Part shown: one piece after another, positions 1-9,351 of the stretch
Layout: each line of letters starts with the position of its first letter
How positions within the stretch are numbered: position 1 is the stretch's first letter
NCBI GenBank assembly: GCA_002729235.1
Contig: PBTY01000055.1
Span: forward strand, 79,983-143,982
Reading direction: 5' to 3'
DNA length: 64,000 nt
From: Rickettsiales bacterium
GTDB taxonomy: Bacteria > Bacteroidota > Bacteroidia > Cytophagales > Cyclobacteriaceae
Notes under the pieces: model-generated
The model's input: the letters and a program-made list of their open reading frames with translations, nothing else
Told to the model about the DNA's origin: nothing
Databases searched by the model: none
Position numbers and translations under genes: made by a program

Positions 1-2358
1 GATAACCTTCCTGACGAGCTACCTATTCTTCCAATTAAAAATACGGTTCTCTTTCCAGGAGTTGTAATACCGATTACTGTAAGTCGAAATAAGTCCATCA
101 AATTGGTGAAAAAGGCCTACAAAGGGGATCGCATCATAGGGGTACTGGCTCAAAAAAACTACAAGAAAGAAGAAGCAGCATTTGCTGATCTTTATGATAT
201 TGGTACGGTTGCTAAAATCTTGAAAATGTTGGTTTTACCCGATGGTAATACTACAATCATTATTCAAGGCCGCCAGCGATTCAAGCTTGGAGAAGCTTTA
301 CAAGAAGAGCCCTTCTTGAAAGCAACTTACCAGGTGATTGAAGAGGAAGAGAACATCACAGAGGATGAGATGAAGGCTATCACCAGCTCTTTGAAAGAAG
401 CTGCTTACAAGGTGATGAAGTTGAATCCTGAGATACCTAAAGAAGCACAAGTTGCTTTAGAGAATATTCAGAGCTATACATTCCTGACTCACTTCTTATC
501 TTCCAATGTCAACGCAGACGTTTCAGATAAGCAAAAGTTGTTGGAGACAAATGAGCCGAAAACGAGAGCAGAATTATTGCTTCAGTTTATGCTTAAAGAC
601 ATACAAATGCTTGAGTTAAAGCAGGAGATAGCAAGTAAGGTGCACTCGGACATTGATCAACAGCAGAAGGAGTATTTCCTTCGTCAGCAAATGAAGGTGC
701 TCCAGGATGAGTTGGGTCAGGATGGACCAGATCAGGAGATCAATGCGCTTAGACAAAAAGCAAAGGATAAGAAATGGCCAGATGAAGTAAAAAAACACTT
801 CGCTAAAGAGCTTGACAAAATAGGTCGAATGAATCCAGCAGCTGCTGAGTATCCTGTGGCTATGAGTTATGCAGAATTGCTAGTTGATTTGCCCTGGGAT
901 GAAGGTACTGAAGATAATTTTGACCTGAAGCATGCCCGAAAAGTACTTGATCGTGATCACTTTGGGTTGGAAAAAGTAAAAGAAAGAATCCTGGAATACT
1001 TGGCGGTTAGAAAACTAAAGAATGACCTGAAAGGTCCGATTCTTTGTTTGTACGGACCTCCAGGAGTTGGTAAAACATCTCTCGGCAAGTCTATTGCTGA
1101 TGCACTTGGGAGAAAATATGTACGAATGGCACTAGGTGGAGTTCACGATGAAGCAGAGATTCGTGGGCACAGAAAAACCTATATCGGCGCAATGCCTGGT
1201 AAGATTATCCAGAACATCAATAAATCGAAAAGTTCAAATCCAGTATTCATTTTGGATGAGATCGATAAGGTGAGTTCTGACTTTAGAGGAGATCCTTCGA
1301 GTGCATTGCTTGAAGTGTTGGATCCTGAGCAGAACAGTACTTTCAAGGATAATTACCTGGAGGTTGACTATGACCTATCCAAAGTGTTATTCATTGCAAC
1401 AGCCAATTCACTTGAATCCATTCAGCCTCCTTTGAGAGATCGTATGGAGATCATCGATATCACGGGCTATACGCTAGAGGAAAAGGTGGAGATAGCTAAG
1501 AAACATCTCATTCCTAAGCAGAGAGACGAACACGGATTGAAGACCAAAGATGTTTCTTTCGATAAATCGGCCATAACGAAGTTGGTGAATGATTACACAC
1601 GAGAATCGGGTGTTAGAAGCCTTGAAAGAAAAGTAGCTGCTGTCATCAGAAATATTGCCAAATCCATTGCCATGGAGGAGGAGTATGATTCTAAGATTAC
1701 AGATGAGCAAGTCAGAAAAATACTGGGAGCAGAAGTCTTTGATAAGGAAGCTTATGAAGATAATAAAACACCCGGAGTAGTAACTGGTTTGGCCTGGACT
1801 CCTGCAGGTGGCGATATACTTTTTATTGAGACGAGCTTGAGCCGTGGTAAGGGTAAATTGACCCTTTCTGGTCAGCTTGGAGATGTGATGAAAGAATCGG
1901 CAATGACCGCTCTTTCGTATTTGAAGACACATGCTGAGTCGCTTGGTATAGATTACCGCGTGTTTGAGCACTATGATTTACATGTTCACGTGCCTGCTGG
2001 GGCTATTCCAAAGGATGGACCTAGTGCGGGTATCACCATGTTGACATCATTGGCTTCCGTCTATACCCAACGCCTCGTAAAGAAAAAACTTGCGATGACT
2101 GGTGAGATTACCTTAAGAGGAAAAGTATTGCCAGTAGGGGGTATCAAGGAAAAAATATTGGCCGCCAGACGTGCAGGGATTAAAGAAATCATCATGTGCG
2201 AACGAAATAAAAAGGACCTTGAGGAAGTTAATGAGAAGTACATTAAAGGCTTAGAGATTCATTTCGTTAGCACTGTCGAAGATGTACTGGAGATTGCTTT
2301 GCTCAATCAAAAAGCTAAAGATCCAATGGAATTTATTTTGCCAGAACCAGGTAAGTAA
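1..2358 (+). CDS. lon: ATP-dependent protease La (Lon), 5' end cut by window
   Basis: The frame is open from base 1, so the first residues lie outside the window; 785 codons are visible, close to the full length of bacterial Lon. The N-terminal substrate-binding LON domain is followed by a coiled region, an AAA+ module with Walker A GPPGVGKT (near base 1055) and Walker B FILDEID (near 1247), and a C-terminal Ser-Lys protease domain with the GPSAG serine motif (near 2020) and the GGIKEK lysine motif (near 2140). Lon degrades misfolded and regulatory proteins in the cytoplasm. An in-frame TTG at 103 is internal and not the start. The stop is 3 bases before porQ, so the two are probably co-transcribed. 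Confidence 0.97.
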   Translation, partial: DNLPDELPILPIKNTVLFPGVVIPITVSRNKSIKLVKKAYKGDRIIGVLAQKNYKKEEAAFADLYDIGTVAKILKMLVLPDGNTTIIIQGRQRFKLGEALQEEPFLKATYQVIEEEENITEDEMKAITSSLKEAAYKVMKLNPEIPKEAQVALENIQSYTFLTHFLSSNVNADVSDKQKLLETNEPKTRAELLLQFMLKDIQMLELKQEIASKVHSDIDQQQKEYFLRQQMKVLQDELGQDGPDQEINALRQKAKDKKWPDEVKKHFAKELDKIGRMNPAAAEYPVAMSYAELLVDLPWDEGTEDNFDLKHARKVLDRDHFGLEKVKERILEYLAVRKLKNDLKGPILCLYGPPGVGKTSLGKSIADALGRKYVRMALGGVHDEAEIRGHRKTYIGAMPGKIIQNINKSKSSNPVFILDEIDKVSSDFRGDPSSALLEVLDPEQNSTFKDNYLEVDYDLSKVLFIATANSLESIQPPLRDRMEIIDITGYTLEEKVEIAKKHLIPKQRDEHGLKTKDVSFDKSAITKLVNDYTRESGVRSLERKVAAVIRNIAKSIAMEEEYDSKITDEQVRKILGAEVFDKEAYEDNKTPGVVTGLAWTPAGGDILFIETSLSRGKGKLTLSGQLGDVMKESAMTALSYLKTHAESLGIDYRVFEHYDLHVHVPAGAIPKDGPSAGITMLTSLASVYTQRLVKKKLAMTGEITLRGKVLPVGGIKEKILAARRAGIKEIIMCERNKKDLEEVNEKYIKGLEIHFVSTVEDVLEIALLNQKAKDPMEFILPEPGK

Positions 2359-2361
2359 TCG

Positions 2362-3354
2362 TTGAGATTTCTAATAGTCATATTCACCTTGATGAGTTTA
2401 TGTGCTCATGCGCAGTTCAACTCATACCAAAGCGTCAATACCCCATTTGGTGGGAGAAATGCTGCATTGGGTGGAAATGCTGTGAGTTTAGGTGATGGGG
2501 ATGTGATGCAGTTTTCGAGTAATCCTGCCATCTTGGATTCTGTACAAACTGGTTCGATTGGTTTGAGCTATAGTCCATTCTTTGCAGGTATTTTCGGTTT
2601 TCAGGGAGCTTATTCACATCAGTTCGATCAAATAGGTAATATGTCTTTTGCTATTTCCTATCTGGACTATGGTGATTTTACACAAACTGCAGATAATGGT
2701 GATGTGGAGGGTGAATTCTCTGCCAGTGACCTAATGCTTGTGGTAGGAAAAAGCCATACGGTTGGTAGCTTTTCCTTGGGAGTAAATTTGAAATATGCTC
2801 AAAGTGGTATTGAAACTTATGGGTCGTCCATGATCCTGGGAGATTTGGGAGGAGTTTATCGTTCTCCTAAAATGGATTGGACAATTGGTTTGGTATTGAG
2901 AAACTTTGGATTTGTTTTTAATCAATATTCCACCTCAAGTCTGTCGGTTCCTTTTGATGTAATCATTGGCACTTCCATCAAGCCTGAGCATATGCCATTC
3001 CGGTTTACCTTGACAGCATATAATTTTACGCAAGAAGATATTTACTTTCAAGAAGCTAATGATGTAAGTACTTCCAGATCTGTAGAGATAGCTGATCGAT
3101 TTTTGAGACATATTGCTATAGGTACTGAATTGATTATTAGTGATGGACTGCAGTTCTTGCTGGGATATAATCATTTGAGAAGACAAGAGCTGAAAATAAA
3201 TGATACAGCGTATGGCGCTGGATTTAGTTTTGGACTGAAACTCGCAATCAAGCAGTTTCAGATTCGCTACTCCCATGCAACCTATCAGGCAGCAGGAGGG
3301 ACGGACTATTTTACATTACAAACGAACATTCATTCCTTTAAAAAGGTATTATAA
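2362..3354 (+). CDS. porQ: Type IX secretion system protein PorQ
   Basis: This 330-residue protein begins with a signal peptide (MRFLIVIFTLMSLCAHAQ) and continues as an outer-membrane beta-barrel-like chain with alternating strands. The N-terminal region PFGGRNAALGGNAVSL and the NPAIL motif near residue 55 are typical of the PorQ/PorV-like FadL-type barrels of Bacteroidota. PorQ belongs to the type IX secretion machinery, where it is associated with the shuttle complex that handles cargo C-terminal signals. The start is a TTG directly after the lon stop; no better start precedes the signal peptide. The neighbours lon and hslU are proteases, so the pairing may reflect envelope quality control, but that is inference. 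Confidence 0.85.
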   Translation: MRFLIVIFTLMSLCAHAQFNSYQSVNTPFGGRNAALGGNAVSLGDGDVMQFSSNPAILDSVQTGSIGLSYSPFFAGIFGFQGAYSHQFDQIGNMSFAISYLDYGDFTQTADNGDVEGEFSASDLMLVVGKSHTVGSFSLGVNLKYAQSGIETYGSSMILGDLGGVYRSPKMDWTIGLVLRNFGFVFNQYSTSSLSVPFDVIIGTSIKPEHMPFRFTLTAYNFTQEDIYFQEANDVSTSRSVEIADRFLRHIAIGTELIISDGLQFLLGYNHLRRQELKINDTAYGAGFSFGLKLAIKQFQIRYSHATYQAAGGTDYFTLQTNIHSFKKVL

Positions 3355-3357
3355 CAT

Positions 3358-4737
3358 ATGAATAAGAATTTGACTCCAAGGCAAATTGTTGCCGAATTGG
3401 ATAAATACATTATCGGACAAAACGATGCTAAAAGAAACGTCGCTATTGCGTTGAGGAATCGTTGGAGACGTATGAATGTCAAGGCGGAGATTCAGGGAGA
3501 AATTGTGCCAAACAACATTTTGATGATTGGTGCAACGGGGGTTGGTAAGACTGAAATAGCTCGACGATTAGCACACCTGGCTGATGCTCCTTTTACAAAA
3601 GTTGAAGCTTCCAAATTCACTGAAGTGGGTTATGTGGGTAGAGATGTTGAAAGCATGATTCGTGATTTGGTGGAACAGGCTGTGGATATGGTGAAGACTG
3701 CCAAGAAGCAGGAAGTTGAAGAGAAAGCTAAAGATATCGTGGAAGGCATTATTCTGGATGCACTGATCCCTCCTTTGAAAGGGACGCCAACTCCACATGC
3801 TTCAGGCATGGGTAAAGATCAACCAGAAGATGAGCGTGAGCTGAATGAAAAGACACGTGAGCGATTCCGTGAAAAGATTAGAGCAGGGGAAATGGATGAG
3901 CGAAAGATCGAAATCGATGTGAAGCAGAATTCTACTCCTGGAATGGGAATGATCGGTGGCGGTATGGATGAAGCTTCCATGATCAACTTACAAGAGATGC
4001 TTGGCAGTATGATGCCTAAGAAGACCAAGAAACGTAAGGTTACTATTGCTGAAGCTCGTAAAATACTCTTGGAAGAAGAGTCATCAAAGTTGATTGACAT
4101 GGATGAGGTAAAGGAAGAAGCTTTGAAAAAAGCGGAGAATACCGGAATCGTGTTCATAGATGAAATTGATAAAATAGCTGGAAATTCTCGAGGCGGACAG
4201 GGTGGTCCTGATGTAAGTAGAGAAGGAGTTCAGAGAGATATGCTTCCAATAGTGGAGGGTAGTTCAGTCAATACCAAATATGGTATTGTTCACACTGACC
4301 ATATCCTTTTCATAGCTGCTGGAGCATTCCATTTCAGTAAACCATCAGACTTGATACCTGAGCTTCAAGGTCGGTTCCCAATTCGTGTGGAACTGGATAA
4401 CCTGACCAAAGAGGATTTCTTAAGTATTTTGAGAGAACCAAAAAATGCGCTTACTAAGCAATACATTGCTTTGATTAATGCTGAAGATGTGGAATTAACT
4501 TTTCAAGACGAGGCTTTAGTTAAACTTGCGGAGATTGCTTTTCAGATCAATGAGGAGGTAGAAAACATTGGAGCTAGAAGATTGCACACTGTAATGAGTA
4601 AACTGCTCAACGATATCTTGTTTGAGATACCGGATACTATTGGACCAAATGCACGAATAGTGGTAGACAGTGCACTTGTAGAAGAAAAACTAAGTGGACT
4701 GGTCAAGAACAAAGACCTGAGCCAATACATACTTTAA
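3358..4737 (+). CDS. hslU: ATP-dependent protease ATPase subunit HslU
   Basis: This is a 459-residue AAA+ unfoldase of the ClpY family. It has the N-terminal [17 protein letters not shown] segment, Walker [10 protein letters not shown] (about residue 58), a long variable I domain with a Met/Gly-rich patch (about 110-240), Walker [11 protein letters not shown] (about 263) and the sensor/C-terminal domain. HslU unfolds substrates and feeds them to the HslV peptidase, which is not in this window. The gene starts 3 bases after porQ and ends just before an intrinsic terminator shared with the convergent hydroxylase gene. Confidence 0.96.
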   Translation: MNKNLTPRQIVAELDKYIIGQNDAKRNVAIALRNRWRRMNVKAEIQGEIVPNNILMIGATGVGKTEIARRLAHLADAPFTKVEASKFTEVGYVGRDVESMIRDLVEQAVDMVKTAKKQEVEEKAKDIVEGIILDALIPPLKGTPTPHASGMGKDQPEDERELNEKTRERFREKIRAGEMDERKIEIDVKQNSTPGMGMIGGGMDEASMINLQEMLGSMMPKKTKKRKVTIAEARKILLEEESSKLIDMDEVKEEALKKAENTGIVFIDEIDKIAGNSRGGQGGPDVSREGVQRDMLPIVEGSSVNTKYGIVHTDHILFIAAGAFHFSKPSDLIPELQGRFPIRVELDNLTKEDFLSILREPKNALTKQYIALINAEDVELTFQDEALVKLAEIAFQINEEVENIGARRLHTVMSKLLNDILFEIPDTIGPNARIVVDSALVEEKLSGLVKNKDLSQYIL

Positions 4738-4739
4738 GA

Positions 4740-5519
4740 TTAAGCCGCTTCTGCGGCTTTTTTTATGGGTTTGCTAGTAGCTAGTTCATAATCTTCATCA
4801 TAGTCTTGACGAATGGTTCCAAACAATCGATCCCATATCAAAGTGTAAAGTCCAAAGTTGCCTGTAAACTTTTTGTGATGTTGGTTATGTGCTACGGACG
4901 TGTTGATGTATCTGCCTATTTTGGTTTTGTGAAACCCTCTGGGAAATATCTCAAATCCGAGATGACCATAGACATTATAAATGATCTGGAAGATCATAAA
5001 AAGCACAATGATCCACGGGTGTGTGGGAACCGTAAATACCAGAATTGGAATGATCAGCGTTTCGATGACAGCCTCAAATGGATGAAAGGCATATGCAGTC
5101 CACGGAGACGGGTTTGTTGATAGATGATGAACCTTATGAACGGTTCTGAAGATCTTTGGGTGATGCATAAGGCGATGCGCCCAGTAAAAATAAAAATCAT
5201 GAATGATGAAGATGGGAACAACTGTCATTAACCAGTACCATCCTGATTTGGCTTCCAAGTCATAGATCAAAATATTACTCGTTCTAAGCGTTACAAAACT
5301 CCAATGAGCGATCACTGTGAAAATGGCAATGGTTACCAGACTGTATGTTAGATCACGAAAATAATCCGTATGTTTAGGGAATTTGGTTTGGATCTTCTTG
5401 AAGATTCGCTGATTTCTGAAAATCACATAAAACAGCATAAAAGCGATACCCGCAGCAATGATATACCGGATGCCGATTCTATAATAAGTGTAAGGAAAGC
5501 TGTTAATGAAATCTTCCAT
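4740..5519 (-). CDS. Fatty acid hydroxylase / sterol desaturase family membrane protein
   Basis: This 259-residue protein has several hydrophobic segments and the His clusters of the di-iron fatty acid hydroxylase superfamily: HDFYFYWAHRLMHH (107-120), HKVHH (128-132) and HNQHHKK (from 211). These clusters bind the two irons that activate oxygen for hydroxylation or desaturation of a lipid chain in the membrane. The exact substrate (sterol, fatty acid, carotenoid or sphingolipid) cannot be read from the sequence. It is the last gene of a minus-strand run with the SixA-like phosphatase and the GT9 gene; the gap to the former is 12 bases. Confidence 0.85.
   Translation of the reverse strand: MEDFINSFPYTYYRIGIRYIIAAGIAFMLFYVIFRNQRIFKKIQTKFPKHTDYFRDLTYSLVTIAIFTVIAHWSFVTLRTSNILIYDLEAKSGWYWLMTVVPIFIIHDFYFYWAHRLMHHPKIFRTVHKVHHLSTNPSPWTAYAFHPFEAVIETLIIPILVFTVPTHPWIIVLFMIFQIIYNVYGHLGFEIFPRGFHKTKIGRYINTSVAHNQHHKKFTGNFGLYTLIWDRLFGTIRQDYDEDYELATSKPIKKAAEAA
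4742..4764 (+). terminator. Intrinsic terminator of the lon-porQ-hslU run
   Basis: A 7-bp stem AAGCCGC / GCGGCTT with a TTCT loop is followed by seven T on the + strand, 4 bases after the hslU stop. The same bases encode the last residues (AAEAA) of the convergent gene on the minus strand, so the hairpin lies inside coding sequence. Confidence 0.85.
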
Positions 5520-5531
5520 TCTGAAATTTAA

Positions 5532-6029
5532 TTAGTTCTTTGACAAACGTTTTGGTGCTATGAATACTTTTTTGCTTGCGTTGTTTTCTGAGATTTTGGT
5601 CCAACTGTCAGTTTTGAACGTAAAACAGTAAACTCCCGCAGTAGGTAGGTTGTCTAGATAATCGGTACTGAAATGGTTGACCAAATCAGTCAGGCCAGGA
5701 TTATGACCAAATAAGGCAATTGATTGGATTTCGTCGCTTTGCTCTTTGATGAGGTTAATTATTTCTGATGGTCCAGTATGATAGAGTTTTTCACTTAGCT
5801 CAATTTCGTCTTCGGGATAGCCCCATTCATCACCCATCAATAATGCAGTGTATAGCGCTCTACTGGCAGGGCTACTGATCATTAATTCTGGAGTAGGTTC
5901 GGTTTGACTCAGGTGTTTACCAACCCTGGGGGCATCTCGTCTTCCTCTGATTCCCAGAGGTCTATCCCGATCACTCACTTCAAAGGACCAGGAAGATTTG
6001 GCATGTCTAATGATGTATAAGGTTTTCAT
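5532..6029 (-). CDS. Histidine phosphatase family protein, SixA-like
   Basis: This 165-residue protein starts with the phosphohistidine motif LYIIRHAKSSW, where the RH pair carries the transient phosphate, and has a second histidine in ALFGHNPGL near residue 110. Length and motif spacing match the short SixA branch of the histidine phosphatase superfamily rather than phosphoglycerate mutase. In Escherichia coli SixA acts on phospho-His in the phosphotransfer system; the target here is unknown. It sits 8 bases downstream of the GT9 gene and upstream of the hydroxylase gene, so all three are probably one transcript. Confidence 0.85.
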   Translation of the reverse strand: MKTLYIIRHAKSSWSFEVSDRDRPLGIRGRRDAPRVGKHLSQTEPTPELMISSPASRALYTALLMGDEWGYPEDEIELSEKLYHTGPSEIINLIKEQSDEIQSIALFGHNPGLTDLVNHFSTDYLDNLPTAGVYCFTFKTDSWTKISENNASKKVFIAPKRLSKN

Positions 6030-6037
6030 TTTTGGTG

Positions 6038-7051
6038 TTAATCTGGGATGTAGAAATCAAATTTGAGGTCGTTCATACATTTAAAATGACCTTTAGGGCA
6101 TTTTTCGAAACCGATTTTACTGCATGGTCTGCATTTTAATTTCTTGTTTTCAAAGATGATGAATTTGGTTCGATAGGGATACATTCCAAATTCAGGGACT
6201 GTACTTCCCCAAATGGTGTATATAGTTTTTTTAAAAGCTGCTGCAATGTGCATCATTCCTGTATCATGACTAAACACCCAATTTGCTTGTTTAATCAGAG
6301 AAGCAGATTGGTTGATATTGAATTTGCCACAAGCATTGTATACGATAGCTTTTTTACCTAGTTCTTCTAGACCCTTATCAAATTTGGTGGGTTGATCATA
6401 AGGTTTGAAGAAAGTCTCTATTTCTTCACCGGTTTTTCCTTCTTCCTTTCCTCCGATTAAAACAATGGGTTTGTTTATTCGGTCACATAATTCAATCAGT
6501 CTGTTGACTGGCAATTTCTTTGTCTGGTATTTACCTCCAATAATTACCGCCGCATATCCACCTCTATATTCTTCAGGAAGCCATTCCATTTCCACCTCAT
6601 CCTTTTCAGGAATGAAATAGTCAAGTCCTAAGTTGTCTAAGGAAATATTTAAGCCTCTTATTGTATCCAGATATCGATCAACAACATGTCGGTTAGGTAG
6701 TCGATTGATTTTGAAATTCGTCAACAACCACTTTTTCACATTTAGCTTATCTATAGAAAGGCTTTTCACTCCTAAGGTACGTTTAATTAGGAAGGTGCGA
6801 AGATTATTATGTAAGTCTATGATCAGGTCATAGTGCTCCATACGGAGTCTGCTAATTAAATCCCATAGTCCTGCATCTGTGAGATAGTGTACCTTGTCAA
6901 GATATGGATTTTCATGGAGGACATCAGTATAAATCTCCTTTGATGCATAATGAACTTCTATTGCGTCCATGGACGTTTTCAAATTGCGAATTACTGGTGA
7001 GGTAAGCACCACATCACCTAGGGATGAAAACCGAATCACTAAAACTTTCAT
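6038..7051 (-). CDS. Glycosyltransferase family 9 (heptosyltransferase-like)
   Basis: This 337-residue GT-B enzyme opens with KVLVIRFSSLGDVVLTSPVI, the usual GT9 N-terminus, and has the C-terminal donor-site motif SHDTGMMHIAAAF (about 260). GT9 enzymes move ADP-heptose or related sugars onto the lipopolysaccharide core at the cytoplasmic face. The last 35 residues carry a Cys signature, CRPC-x7-C-x6-C, shared with the second GT9 gene at 24924-25874. It is the first gene of the minus-strand run 7051-4740. The acceptor cannot be predicted from sequence alone. Confidence 0.88.
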   Translation of the reverse strand: MKVLVIRFSSLGDVVLTSPVIRNLKTSMDAIEVHYASKEIYTDVLHENPYLDKVHYLTDAGLWDLISRLRMEHYDLIIDLHNNLRTFLIKRTLGVKSLSIDKLNVKKWLLTNFKINRLPNRHVVDRYLDTIRGLNISLDNLGLDYFIPEKDEVEMEWLPEEYRGGYAAVIIGGKYQTKKLPVNRLIELCDRINKPIVLIGGKEEGKTGEEIETFFKPYDQPTKFDKGLEELGKKAIVYNACGKFNINQSASLIKQANWVFSHDTGMMHIAAAFKKTIYTIWGSTVPEFGMYPYRTKFIIFENKKLKCRPCSKIGFEKCPKGHFKCMNDLKFDFYIPD

Positions 7052-7169
7052 TGTGTGGAAGATAGTATGCGCAGATGAATATTTATTACATTGTAATCAA
7101 AAGGGCTCGATAATTGTTCATTTGTTGATAGTGGTTTTTTATTCGTAATCTAATAAGGTTATTAACTAG

Positions 7170-8741
7170 ATGAAATGTCCTATGAGAGTGAGATACGTAC
7201 TATACCTTCTACTAATCATTTCGGTTTTTGCTGTTGATGCACAGCGAAAAAAAGATCAGGATACCAGTGCGCTGATTTCTCAACCTGGTCGTGTGGAGTT
7301 CAATATTTTTGATTTCACCATGCAGTATGATATAATTAACGGCGAGGATAATGGGCTGTTGGTATACCTCGAGACAGAGGATAGGACAGATGAAGGGTAC
7401 AATTGGACCTTCAATTTGTTGGATACGACCTTAAATCAGGTTTGGACAAGGATATTACCAATTCCATTTGATACTTATCTTACTGGTACCGAATACCATG
7501 ATGGTAAGTATTACTTATTGTTTAACGCCTCTCGATATAGAAATGAGGACCTTCTGCTCATTGAACTTGATGCTCAGTTTGGTGAGATTAGATCCATTGA
7601 GATCAACACCGTTTTTCCAATTCAGCTGACCTTTTTTGAGGTGATAGATGACAATATTCTACTTTCTGGATATACAAACTTTAGACCAGTACTATTGACA
7701 TTTAATCTGAACGTCCAGAAACCTCGAGTGGTGCCCGGATTTTATGATAATAAAAGTGATATCATCGATATCGTAATTGATGACGAGTCTCACATGTTCA
7801 CGGTGATACAATCGGAGAAAATGATTAATAATCGCTATACCATGCGAGCTAAGACCTTCACATCTGAGGGAGATTTGATCCAAAACAATATAATCACCCC
7901 TGGAGAAAAGAAGAACCTGGTAGATGGAGCAAGCACATCTTTTTATGGAGGGTTTCAGTATGTTGCTGGCACTTATTCCAAGAAGCCTTCACAATATAGC
8001 CGAGGATTGTACCTCACTAAGTTTGTAAATGGACGGCAACAGTTTGTGAAGTACCATGATTATGCTGATTTGAATAATTTCTTTGGGTATATGAATTCCC
8101 GTCGTGAACAGCGAATCAAAGAACGAATCGAACGGAAAAAGGAAAAAGGTAAGAAGCCAAAATTCAGTTACAGATTATTGGTTCATGATATTATTCAGAG
8201 AGGTGATGAATACTTAATGATTGCTGAAGCTTATTATCCAAGATATTCATCTTATTCTTCTCCAGGGTCTTATGGTTCATATAACAACAGCTACACATCC
8301 TACAATCCTAGTTTTATGGGGTATAAATACACGCATGCGATTGTGGTGGCTTTCGATAGGAATGGAAATATCATTTGGGACAATAGCTTCGGAGTAGATG
8401 ATATTGAAACTTATTCTTTGGAAGAGTTTGTTGCAGTGAGTCAGTTTGATGATAAGACTGTTTTGATGTATTTGGAGGAGAATACTATCCGTTCTAAAGT
8501 GGTTCAAGGGAATGAAATCTATGAGGGGATGACCTTTAACCCTGTGAAGCTTGCTTATGAAGCGGATGAAGTTAAGTCGAGAGATCCTGCCATTGAGGGG
8601 CTGAAAAATTGGTATGGTAATGTCATGTATGCCTATGGTGAGCAGCGAATACAAAATGATGAAGGAGAAGGGGGGAGAACCAGTAGGAAAGTGTTTTATA
8701 TCAATAAGATCACCTACAATTTGGGGCAAGAGCCTAACTAG
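7170..8741 (+). CDS. Secreted protein of unknown function (beta-rich, Tyr/Ser insert)
   Basis: I do not recognise a named family. The 523-residue protein has a signal peptide ending at VDAQ; the start may be the ATG at 7170 or the one at 7182, which gives a tighter signal (MRVRYVLYLLLI). The mature chain is rich in short beta strands with repeated patterns such as LLLIELDAQFGEI, compatible with a beta-propeller or solute-binding fold. A basic stretch (RREQRIKERIERKKEKGKK, about 312-330) is followed by a low-complexity Tyr/Ser/Gly/Asn segment near 355-383. It stands alone between the divergent GT9 run and pyrR. A periplasmic or surface location is likely; the role is unknown. Confidence 0.7.
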   Translation: MKCPMRVRYVLYLLLIISVFAVDAQRKKDQDTSALISQPGRVEFNIFDFTMQYDIINGEDNGLLVYLETEDRTDEGYNWTFNLLDTTLNQVWTRILPIPFDTYLTGTEYHDGKYYLLFNASRYRNEDLLLIELDAQFGEIRSIEINTVFPIQLTFFEVIDDNILLSGYTNFRPVLLTFNLNVQKPRVVPGFYDNKSDIIDIVIDDESHMFTVIQSEKMINNRYTMRAKTFTSEGDLIQNNIITPGEKKNLVDGASTSFYGGFQYVAGTYSKKPSQYSRGLYLTKFVNGRQQFVKYHDYADLNNFFGYMNSRREQRIKERIERKKEKGKKPKFSYRLLVHDIIQRGDEYLMIAEAYYPRYSSYSSPGSYGSYNNSYTSYNPSFMGYKYTHAIVVAFDRNGNIIWDNSFGVDDIETYSLEEFVAVSQFDDKTVLMYLEENTIRSKVVQGNEIYEGMTFNPVKLAYEADEVKSRDPAIEGLKNWYGNVMYAYGEQRIQNDEGEGGRTSRKVFYINKITYNLGQEPN

Positions 8742-8787
8742 TGAGAAAAAAGTAAAATTCCTCTAATGTGGTTCCGCGAGATGCCTT

Positions 8788-8795
8788 TATATTTG
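8788..8795 (+). promoter_or_regulatory. Bacteroidota -7 promoter element of pyrR
   Basis: TATATTTG matches the Bacteroidota -7 consensus TAnnTTTG. The matching upstream TTG element is not clear. The pyrR ATG at 8809 is only 13 bases further, leaving a leader of a few bases. Confidence 0.5.
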
Positions 8796-8808
8796 CGCCA
8801 ATCTGATC

Positions 8809-9351
8809 ATGCAAAAACGTCTCCTGTTCAACAGTAAGCTGCTCCAGATCACAATCAGCAGATTGTGTCAACACCTCATTGAAAATCATGGCGATTTTGA
8901 AAATACGGTTATTCTTGGAATGCAACCAAGAGGTATCTATCTGGCAGAGCGTATCCGAAAAGAACTGGAGAAAGTACTTAGTATAAATATCAATATAGGT
9001 TATCTCGATACTACTTTTCACCGAGATGATTTTAGAAGACGTGATCAGCCAATCACTCCAAATCAAACCAAAGTACCATTCCTTATTGAGGATAAAAAGG
9101 TCATCCTAATAGATGATGTTTTGTATACAGGTAGGTCTGTCAGGGCAGCACTAGATGCGATGACTATGTTTGGACGACCGGCTAAAGTAGAGCTGTTGGT
9201 ACTTATTGATAGAATGTATAGTAGAGACATACCGGTTGCCGCAGATTATATAGGACGTAAAGTGAATACCATGCCTTCTCAGCGAGTGCTTGTGGAGTTG
9301 GTAGAGCAAGGGAAAAAAGACAATATTTGGTTAATGAACGACGCTGAATGA
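8809..9351 (+). CDS. pyrR: Bifunctional pyr operon regulator / uracil phosphoribosyltransferase PyrR
   Basis: This 180-residue type I phosphoribosyltransferase has the PRPP-binding signature VILIDDVLYTGRSVRAALDA (about 99-118) and the N-terminal GMQPRGIYLA loop characteristic of PyrR. The enzyme makes UMP from uracil and PRPP. In Gram-positive bacteria PyrR also binds pyr mRNA to control attenuation; the very short leader here leaves no room for such an attenuator, so the enzymatic role or control elsewhere is more likely. Its last bases overlap the pyrB start by 4 (ATGA), indicating translational coupling. Confidence 0.93.
   Translation: MQKRLLFNSKLLQITISRLCQHLIENHGDFENTVILGMQPRGIYLAERIRKELEKVLSININIGYLDTTFHRDDFRRRDQPITPNQTKVPFLIEDKKVILIDDVLYTGRSVRAALDAMTMFGRPAKVELLVLIDRMYSRDIPVAADYIGRKVNTMPSQRVLVELVEQGKKDNIWLMNDAE

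Noticed and set aside
1474-1971. 165-codon open frame antisense to lon
   Set aside because: It lies fully inside the conserved AAA+/protease coding region on the other strand and has no family resemblance; a shadow of lon codon use.
8277-8729. 150-codon antisense frame in the unknown secreted protein gene
   Set aside because: The + strand frame has a signal peptide and consistent composition; the antisense frame has no start context or motif.
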